Assembly (NCBI GenBank): GCA_944385055.1 | Contig: CALWVT010000004.1 | Location: 124,001 to 188,000, forward strand | Length of the DNA stretch: 64,000 bases | Source of the DNA: an uncultured Clostridia bacterium | Lineage (GTDB): Bacteria; Bacillota; Clostridia; Oscillospirales; Acutalibacteraceae | Direction of reading: 5' to 3' | Part shown: positions 58,106 to 64,000 of the stretch, in pieces | Numbering within the stretch: position 1 is the stretch's first letter | Layout of the letters: each line of letters begins with the position of its first letter | Program-made: the position numbers and the translations under genes | The notes under the pieces: generated by a model | What the model was told of the DNA's origin: nothing | Seen by the model: the letters and a program-made list of their open reading frames with translations, nothing else | Databases searched by the model: none

Positions 58106-58924
58106 TCAGCTGCTGCCCTGCTGGCTCAAATAATTGACATATTCCTCCAGGCACATGCCGAGCCGGCGCATCTGCTGGGCATTGCGCGTGCCGACATAGC
58201 GGAAGTGGAGCGGATTCCCCGCAAGGCCCGTCAGGCTCTCCTTTTCGTCGGCATAACGCAGCACGAAGCCGTAATCGACGCAGTGGTTCGAAAGCCAGTG
58301 GTAGGCGTCGGAATTGAGAAAATCGTCGCCGCCGGAAAAATCGACGGACAAACCGGTCTGGGCGTCGCCATAGCCGCCGCGGGCAACCTCCTGGGACGCG
58401 GTGCTCTCGGCGACGGCGCGCGTATTGCCCGCCTGCTGGATCAAAGCCTGCACGCGCTGCTGGTAGAGCGCTTCCTGGTCCTCGGCGCTGACGTAGCCGG
58501 CCGACAAGGCCAGCGTGTAGCCCTGCGCCTTCGCGTCGTCCAAAAGCGCCTGCAGCGCCGGCACGATGCGCCCGTCGACCTGCACGCCTTCAAAATCCGT
58601 AAGCTGCGGCTGGAGGCTCCCGGAGGCGGGGGCGTTCGGCGAAACGACCACAAGCGCCCAGCTGTTGTCGGGGACCGGCAGCTGCGCCTGCCCGGCCGCG
58701 CCTTCGCTTTCGGCCGCCAGGCTGGAAACGGACGGGGCCGACGCCGCCCCTTCCCCGGCCGGGCGCATCTGCCGCACCGCCAGAAACACCGCAGCCGCCA
58801 GAAGCAGGCAGATCAAAACCAGCAGAAAGACCATCCACCGGTGCAGCCGGCGCTGCCGGCGCGCGCCCTCAAAGCGCGGCGGTTCCTTGCGGACACGCGA
58901 GAAATTGACTTTTCGTCTGCGCAC
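58106..58924 (-). CDS. Membrane-anchored VanY-like protein, catalytic residues lost
   Basis: 272 residues: a basic cytoplasmic N-terminus, one transmembrane segment (~32-50), a Ser/Ala linker, then a domain with the shape of VanY/DacB-type zinc D,D-carboxypeptidases (~85-260). Compared with the family, the SxHQTGLAxD motif reads GDAQTGLSVD (Ala188 for the zinc His, Asp195 kept), EPWHFRY reads NPLHFRY (Asn237 for the catalytic Glu, His240 kept), and SGYRS reads SAGYVS. It is therefore probably a non-catalytic envelope protein that binds peptidoglycan stems (inference). GTG start at 58924 with GAGGTGA upstream. Confidence 0.85.
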   Translation of the reverse strand: MRRRKVNFSRVRKEPPRFEGARRQRRLHRWMVFLLVLICLLLAAAVFLAVRQMRPAGEGAASAPSVSSLAAESEGAAGQAQLPVPDNSWALVVVSPNAPASGSLQPQLTDFEGVQVDGRIVPALQALLDDAKAQGYTLALSAGYVSAEDQEALYQQRVQALIQQAGNTRAVAESTASQEVARGGYGDAQTGLSVDFSGGDDFLNSDAYHWLSNHCVDYGFVLRYADEKESLTGLAGNPLHFRYVGTRNAQQMRRLGMCLEEYVNYLSQQGSS

Positions 58925-58985
58925 AAAGGTCACCTCTTTCTTTCCAAAACAGGGCGTAAAGCCTTTGGGGCGCCCCGTTCCCTTT

Positions 58986-59014
58986 ATTGTACCTGCCCGC
59001 GCGCGCCTTTGCAA
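58986..59014 (-). promoter_or_regulatory. Sigma-A promoter of the VanY-like gene
   Basis: On the minus strand TTGCAA, a 17-base spacer and TACAAT. Confidence 0.75.
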
Positions 59015-59058
59015 GCGCCGGAGGCCGTGGATTTTATGGATTTTGTGGCGCTGTCTGA

Positions 59059-59087
59059 TTGCATTTTTGCTGATTTTGGGGTATGAT
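59059..59087 (+). promoter_or_regulatory. Sigma-A promoter of pyruvate kinase
   Basis: TTGCAT, a 17-base spacer and TATGAT on the plus strand; leader ~120 bases. Confidence 0.75.
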
Positions 59088-59212
59088 GATAGTGGAGAAA
59101 ATTTCGATTCGATCCGGATCGAGAACAAAATGCCGCACCCGAAGGGATTTATCTGCTCCAAAATCCGTCGGGTACCGCAGAAAAGCGAAAAAAGAATTGA
59201 GGGATTGCATCC

Positions 59213-60994
59213 ATGCGAAAGACAAAAATCATCTGCACCTTGGGACCGGCCACAGATGACCGCGAAGTGCTCCGCCAGCTCATGCTGTCCGGTATGGACG
59301 TCGCGCGCATCAACTTTTCCCATGGCAGCCACGAAGAACACCTCGTCCGCATCAATATGGTCAAGGAACTGCGCAAGGAACTGGGGCTGCCGATTGCGCT
59401 GCTGCTCGACACAAAGGGCCCGGAAATCCGCACCGGCGACTTTAAAGACGGCAAGGCGATGCTCAAAGACGGGACGCCGTTTACGCTGACGACCCGCCAC
59501 ATCTTAGGCGATGACACGCAAAGCTACATCACGTTCGAAAACCTGCCCCGCGAAGTCGAAACCGGCACGCGCATCTTAATCGACGACGGCTTAATCGAAC
59601 TGCGCGTCGACGACACGACCGACACCGACATCCACTGCACCGTCATCAACGGCGGCCCGGTCTCGAACCACAAGGGCATCAACGTCCCCGGCTCGCATTT
59701 GTCCCTCCCGTTTTTGAGCGAGCAGGATAAATCCGACCTCGCGTTCGGCGTCGAGCAGGATTTTGACCTGATTGCGGCTTCGTTTACGCGCTGCGCGGAT
59801 GATATCCTGAATATGCGCGCGGAACTCGAAAAGCTCAACTGCCGCGACATCCGCATCATCAGCAAGATTGAAAGCACCGGCGGCGTCGAAAACATCGACG
59901 AGATTTTGAGCGTCTCCGACGGCATCATGGTCGCACGCGGCGACCTCGGTGTGGAAGTCCCGATGGAAGAAGTCCCGATTCTCCAGAAGAAACTGATCCG
60001 CAAAGGCCTGGACGCCGGCAAGCTCGTTGTCACGGCCACGCAGATGCTCGACTCGATGATCCAGCATCCGCGGCCGACGCGCGCGGAGGCGACCGACGTC
60101 GCGAACGCCATCTACGACGGCACGAGCGCCATCATGCTCTCCGGCGAAACGGCCGCGGGCCGCTATCCGGTGGAAGCCGTCTCGACGATGGCGACGATCG
60201 CACAGCGCACGGAGCAGGATATCGATTACCAGAAGCGCTTTGAGACCATCCCGATGCACGAGCGCTCCGACGTGACGACCGCCATTTCCCACGCAACGTG
60301 CACAACGGCACACGACCTCAACGCGAAGGCGATCATCACGGTCACAAAGTCCGGCAAGACCGCGCGCCTGATTTCGAAGTACCGCCCGGCCTGCCCGATC
60401 ATCAGCGGCACGACGGACGAAAAGGTCATGCGCCAGATGAACCTGTACTGGGGTGTGCAGCCGATCCTCGTGGAAGAAAAAGACAACACGGACGAACTGT
60501 TCGACCACGTCGTCAACGTCGCGCGCGAGCACGGCCTTGTGAAAAACGGCGACCTGACGGTCATCACGGCGGGCGTGCCGCTGGGCCTTTCCGGCACGAC
60601 GAACCTATTGAAGGTGCAGCTCGTCGGCGACGTGCTTCTGACCGGCACGGGCATCGCGCCCGGCATGGTCTGCGGCAACCTGCACGTCTGCGGCGACGAC
60701 GGCAAGACCCCGACGAACTTCCATACCGGCGACATCCTCGTGCGCCACAGCACCGACAACAGCATCCTGCCGATCATGCGCGCGGCCGGCGGCATCATCG
60801 TGGAAGAGGGCGGACGCAACTGCCACGCGGCGATCGTCGGCCTGGCACTGAATAAGCCGGTCATCATCGGCGCGGCGAATGCGACGAAGATTCTGCGCAG
60901 CAACTCCACGGTCACGATGGACGCGACGCATGGCATCGTCTACAGCGGCGTGCCGAAGGAAATGAAGGAAAAGGACAAGCGTCTGCAGTCCTGA
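59213..60994 (+). CDS. pyk: Pyruvate kinase with C-terminal PEP-utilising domain
   Basis: 593 residues: the usual ~470-residue pyruvate kinase (TKIICTLGPAT; RINFSHGSHE; the KIESTGGVENIDEIL loop with catalytic Lys; MVARGDLGVEVP; ATQMLDSMI) and an extra C-terminal domain (~500-590) related to the phosphohistidine domain of PEP synthase (GGRNCHAAIVG, His ~538). This two-domain form is common in Firmicutes and produces ATP and pyruvate in the last step of glycolysis. The start ATG has GAGGGA upstream. Confidence 0.97.
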   Translation: MRKTKIICTLGPATDDREVLRQLMLSGMDVARINFSHGSHEEHLVRINMVKELRKELGLPIALLLDTKGPEIRTGDFKDGKAMLKDGTPFTLTTRHILGDDTQSYITFENLPREVETGTRILIDDGLIELRVDDTTDTDIHCTVINGGPVSNHKGINVPGSHLSLPFLSEQDKSDLAFGVEQDFDLIAASFTRCADDILNMRAELEKLNCRDIRIISKIESTGGVENIDEILSVSDGIMVARGDLGVEVPMEEVPILQKKLIRKGLDAGKLVVTATQMLDSMIQHPRPTRAEATDVANAIYDGTSAIMLSGETAAGRYPVEAVSTMATIAQRTEQDIDYQKRFETIPMHERSDVTTAISHATCTTAHDLNAKAIITVTKSGKTARLISKYRPACPIISGTTDEKVMRQMNLYWGVQPILVEEKDNTDELFDHVVNVAREHGLVKNGDLTVITAGVPLGLSGTTNLLKVQLVGDVLLTGTGIAPGMVCGNLHVCGDDGKTPTNFHTGDILVRHSTDNSILPIMRAAGGIIVEEGGRNCHAAIVGLALNKPVIIGAANATKILRSNSTVTMDATHGIVYSGVPKEMKEKDKRLQS

Positions 60995-61022
60995 GTTTCG
61001 AAAGGACATCATAAAAAACCTT

Positions 61023-61064
61023 GCGGCGGGCAAAGCGGAATCCGGCTTTGCCCGCCGCTTTTTT
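61023..61064 (+). terminator. Terminator of pyk
   Basis: GCGGCGGGCAAAGC and GCTTTGCCCGCCGC pair over 14 bases and are followed by six Ts. The ribosome-binding site of the next gene starts within a few bases of the T run. Confidence 0.85.
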
Positions 61065-61079
61065 GTAAGGAGGGTTCAC

Positions 61080-61814
61080 ATGAAGGAGAACCGTTACGAC
61101 GACGAGGTCTTTTTTCAAAAATACGCGCAGATGGACCGCTCGCAGAAAGGCCTTGCCGGGGCCGGCGAATGGCCGGCGCTGCAAAAGATCCTGCCCGATT
61201 TTACGGGCCGGCGCGTTTTAGACCTCGGCTGCGGCTACGGCTGGCACTGCAAATATGCGGCAGAACACGGTGCGCGCGCCGTGCTGGGCATCGACCTTTC
61301 CGAAAAAATGCTGCGCACGGCGAGAGAGAAAAACGCGGCCCCGGCCATCGCGTACCGGTGCGCCGCCATGGAGGACGTCGATTTCCCGGACGGCGCGTTT
61401 GACATCGTGCTCAGCTCGCTGGCCTTTCACTACACGCCGGATTTTCCCGCGCTCGTGCGTGCAATCGCGCGGTGGCTCACGCCAAACGGCAGCTTCGTAT
61501 TCTCGGCGGAACACCCGATCTTCACGGCCTTCGGCAGCCAGGATTGGGTTTACGGCCCGAACGGCGAAATCCTCTATTTCCCGGTCGACCGCTATTTCGA
61601 CGAGGGGCCCCGCGACGCCGTCTTCCTGGGGGAACACGTCAAAAAATACCACCGCACACTGACGACCTATCTCGAGACGCTGCTTGAAAACGGCTTTGCG
61701 CTGCGGCACGTCATCGAACCGCAGCCGCCGCAGGAGCTGCTCGCACTGCCCGGCATGCGCGACGAGCTGCGCCGCCCGATGATGCTCCTCATCGCGGCGC
61801 AGAAGGGATCTTAA
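61080..61814 (+). CDS. SAM-dependent methyltransferase, class I
   Basis: 244 residues with the Rossmann-type methyltransferase motifs: motif I VLDLGCGYGWHCKYA (~50-64), post I GIDLSEKML, motif II region FDIVLSSLAFHYTPD. The family (UbiE/BioC-like) methylates small molecules; substrate unknown. AAGGAGGG precedes the ATG and directly follows the pyk terminator, so expression would need readthrough or a promoter not visible to me. Confidence 0.9.
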   Translation: MKENRYDDEVFFQKYAQMDRSQKGLAGAGEWPALQKILPDFTGRRVLDLGCGYGWHCKYAAEHGARAVLGIDLSEKMLRTAREKNAAPAIAYRCAAMEDVDFPDGAFDIVLSSLAFHYTPDFPALVRAIARWLTPNGSFVFSAEHPIFTAFGSQDWVYGPNGEILYFPVDRYFDEGPRDAVFLGEHVKKYHRTLTTYLETLLENGFALRHVIEPQPPQELLALPGMRDELRRPMMLLIAAQKGS

Positions 61815-61833
61815 ATAAGCGAAAAAACGCCAA

Positions 61834-61874
61834 AAGGGCTGCCCCGCACGCTTCCGTGCAGGACAGCCCTTTTT
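61834..61874. terminator. Terminator between the methyltransferase and aminopeptidase genes
   Basis: AAGGGCTG and CAGCCCTT pair outside GCACG/CGTGC, followed by TTTTTC on the plus strand and a shorter T run on the minus strand. Confidence 0.8.
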
Positions 61875-61902
61875 CTGCCCTTCGTTTTATAGCGAAGGCG
61901 GC

Positions 61903-63321
61903 TTATTTCGACTCGTAGAACGCCTTGATGCCCTTGTACGTCATGTACTCGTCGATCTTGCTCGTGACTTCAAACGGCGCATGCATCGAGAGCACCGGCA
62001 CGCCGACATCGACGACGTCGACGTTGAGGTTCGCGATATACATGGCGACCGTCCCGCCGCCGCCGGCGTCGACGGCACCGAGCTCGCCGATCTGCCAAAG
62101 CACATCGTTTTCGTCGAAGATGCGGCGGATCTCGCTGACGAATTCCGCACTTGCCTCATTCGTGCCGGATTTGCCGCCGGCACCCGTGTACTTGCTCATG
62201 CCGACGCCGCCGTTTAAATACGTGGAGTTCATGGCCTCATAGACTTCCGGATAATTCGGGTCATACGCGGCCGTGACGTCCGCCGAAAGGCAGCGCGAGC
62301 GGCTGAGCACGTGGCGGGGCGCCACGCCGTCGGCTTCCGCAAGGTCTTCGATGAAGTAGCGCATGAACGAAGAGTTCAGGCCCGTGTTGCCGTCGGAACC
62401 GATCTCCTCGCGGTCGGCCAAAACGGTCACGATCGTGCGGTACGGCGTCTTCGCCTTGACGACAGCCATCAGTGCCGCATACGCGCAGGAGCGGTCGTCC
62501 TGGCCGTACGAGCCCACCATGCTGCGGTCAAAGCCGATGTCGACCGGCGCCGCCGCCGGCACAAACGCGATGTCCGCGCTGACAAAGTCCTCTTCCGTGA
62601 TGCCGAACTTCTCGTTTAAGATGTTCAAAACATTGAGCTTCACGAGGTCCTTGCCGTCCTCGTCCGCGCCCTCGAGCGGACGGGAACCGATGAGGATGTT
62701 GAGCTTTTCGCCCTCGATGCTCGCGCCCAGCGGCTTTTTGAGCTGTTCGCGCGCCAGATGCACCAGCAGGTCCGTCACGGTAAACTGCGGCTCGCCGGGC
62801 TTCTCACCGAGCGTGATATCGACAAACGAGCCGTCCTTGCGGCAGATGCGGCCGTGCATCGAAAGCGGGATCGCCGTCCACTGGTACTTCTTGATGCCGC
62901 CATAGTAATGCGTCTTAAACTGCGCCAAGCCGTCCTTTTCAAACACCGGATGCGGCTTTAAGTCGAGGCGCGGGTTGTCGATATGGGCCGCAGCAATGTG
63001 CACGCCCTGGCGGGTGCCTTCCGTGCCGATCACGGCCAGCATAATGGCCTTGCCGCGGTTGTTGACATAGACGCGGTCGCCGGCCTTGTACGTCGCCATC
63101 GGGTCATAGGGCACGAAGCCCGCCTCTTCCGCGATGCGGATGGCCTCGGTCACAGCCTCGCGCTCCGTCTTTGCATGGGCCAGGAAATCCTTATAGCCCT
63201 CGCAGAATTTGTCCGCCTTCTTGATGACCGACGCGTCGAGCTTTGCCGCGCCGTTTTTGCGGTCGACCGTCAGCTTTTCCTGCAAAGCCTTGACGTCGAC
63301 TTTCTCGTCTTTTTTGGACAT
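61903..63321 (-). CDS. M18-family aminopeptidase
   Basis: 472 residues of the M18 (ApeB/DAP-like) two-zinc aminopeptidases. Metal ligands are visible in AAAHIDNPRLDLK (His and bridging Asp), LADREEIGSDGN (Glu pair), SADVTAAYDP and SMHAPFEVTSKID (last His). The large tetrahedral/dodecameric enzymes of this family remove N-terminal residues from peptides in the cytoplasm. The start ATG has AAGGAGG upstream. It lies 77 bases downstream of the lytic transglycosylase with no clear promoter between. Confidence 0.93.
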   Translation of the reverse strand: MSKKDEKVDVKALQEKLTVDRKNGAAKLDASVIKKADKFCEGYKDFLAHAKTEREAVTEAIRIAEEAGFVPYDPMATYKAGDRVYVNNRGKAIMLAVIGTEGTRQGVHIAAAHIDNPRLDLKPHPVFEKDGLAQFKTHYYGGIKKYQWTAIPLSMHGRICRKDGSFVDITLGEKPGEPQFTVTDLLVHLAREQLKKPLGASIEGEKLNILIGSRPLEGADEDGKDLVKLNVLNILNEKFGITEEDFVSADIAFVPAAAPVDIGFDRSMVGSYGQDDRSCAYAALMAVVKAKTPYRTIVTVLADREEIGSDGNTGLNSSFMRYFIEDLAEADGVAPRHVLSRSRCLSADVTAAYDPNYPEVYEAMNSTYLNGGVGMSKYTGAGGKSGTNEASAEFVSEIRRIFDENDVLWQIGELGAVDAGGGGTVAMYIANLNVDVVDVGVPVLSMHAPFEVTSKIDEYMTYKGIKAFYESK

Positions 63322-63398
63322 TTGTCCATTCCTCCTTCAATCTCCAGGATCTTTTTCTCTGGGTTCCGCCCTGCCGTCATGCCGGCGGGTCGGATGTA

Positions 63399-64000
63399 TC
63401 AATCGTAAAGCGCCTGGTATTCCTGGTAATTGCGCAATACTTTCTCGGTATACTCGCGGGTCTCTTCGATCGGGATGTCCGAAAGCGTACGGCCGTCGGA
63501 CGAATAGGCGCTGTCCTGGAGCCAATTGTCGACATTGCCCATGCCGGCATTGTACGCGGCAAGCGCGGTGCGCAGGTCGGCGTAGCGGTCCGTCAAAAGG
63601 GAGAGCAAAAGGCAGCCGAAGCGGATGTTCACTTCCGGGTCCAAAAGGTCCTCCTCGGTATAGACGCGGCCGTCCTCCTCGTCGAGCTTCGTCTGCAGCC
63701 AGGAGAACGTATCGGGCATAATCTGCATCAGGCCCATCGCGCCGGCGTGGGAAACCGCATCGGCGTCGAAGCCGCTTTCCTGGCGGATCACCGCGAACAC
63801 GAGATTCGGGTCCAGGCCGGCCCCCTGCGCCTGCTGTTCGACCTGCTGCGCATAGGTGCGCGGGTACAGCGCATAGTCGAGCTTCTGCTTTGCGAACCGC
63901 ACGCCAAAGCTTCCCACCACAACGACGAGCACGACGGCCAAAAGCGCGCAGAGGACCCTTTTCGCGCGCCGCTTTCCCGGCTGCGGCGCATAGCGGTTTC
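63399..64000 (-). CDS. Lytic transglycosylase, SLT family (5' end outside window)
   Basis: At least 200 residues are visible; the coding frame stays open to the right edge (a basic stretch NRYAPQPGKRRAKR precedes the membrane segment), so the true start is beyond the window. One N-terminal transmembrane/signal anchor is followed by the SLT domain with catalytic Glu in FAVIRQESGFDADAVS, then GAMGLMQIMP, NIRFGCLLL and ALAAYNAGMGNV. It cleaves the glycan strand of peptidoglycan with formation of anhydromuramyl ends. Confidence 0.93.
   Translation of the reverse strand, partial: NRYAPQPGKRRAKRVLCALLAVVLVVVVGSFGVRFAKQKLDYALYPRTYAQQVEQQAQGAGLDPNLVFAVIRQESGFDADAVSHAGAMGLMQIMPDTFSWLQTKLDEEDGRVYTEEDLLDPEVNIRFGCLLLSLLTDRYADLRTALAAYNAGMGNVDNWLQDSAYSSDGRTLSDIPIEETREYTEKVLRNYQEYQALYD

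Overview
The window is a gene-dense, GC-rich (by eye about 60 percent) stretch of a bacterial chromosome. It looks like a Clostridia genome, most likely Oscillospiraceae/Ruminococcaceae (inference). The support is Firmicutes-type RpoB/RpoC/SigA, a V-type ATP synthase instead of an F-type in this region, SAM-I and FMN riboswitches, RecD2, RarA, UPF0210/UPF0237, TmcAL and a heterodimeric ABC exporter. Sigma-A promoters with 17-bp spacers precede many transcription units. I see no rRNA, tRNA, insertion sequence, prophage or CRISPR array. Both ends cut through genes: a membrane glycosyltransferase-like gene at the left and a lytic transglycosylase at the right.

Layout. 1-7.5 kb: the tail of a membrane protein; a minus-strand cluster of an Lrp-type regulator, an aminotransferase and ispE; and a plus-strand operon from a perfect TTGACA/TATAAT promoter encoding a secreted transglutaminase-like protein with wall-binding repeats, a lipoprotein and a membrane acyltransferase. 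7.6-16.3 kb: a complete nine-gene V-type ATP synthase operon. 16.5-24.2 kb: UPF0210 plus an ACT protein, a PHP phosphoesterase, tmcAL with an unknown gene, an AlaX-type editing protein with an HD protein, and a small zinc-ribbon membrane protein. 24.3-27.8 kb: two ABC half-exporters. 27.9-40 kb: rarA, a kdgK-like sugar kinase divergent from a DtxR-type regulator, mreB, comF, recD2, metK under a SAM-I riboswitch, ribU under an FMN riboswitch, and a CapA-like protein.

40-58 kb is the information-processing core, all on the minus strand: dgt, dnaG, rpoD, an Rrf2 regulator, rpoB, rpoC, rpsL, rpsG, fusA and tuf, plus yigZ and rpmE. The rpoBC unit has its own promoter and structured leader, and rplJ/rplL are not upstream of it. 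58-64 kb: a VanY-like protein that has lost key catalytic residues, divergent from pyruvate kinase; a methyltransferase; an M18 aminopeptidase; and a lytic transglycosylase.

Most of the region is housekeeping. The least explained parts are the secreted transglutaminase/lipoprotein/acyltransferase operon (3.7-7.4 kb), the degenerate VanY homologue (58.1-58.9 kb), the rpoD-Rrf2 linkage, the terminator-like hairpin in the PHP-gene leader, and several small unknown proteins. I found no convincing large novel system such as a defence island or a reverse-transcriptase or repeat-based system.
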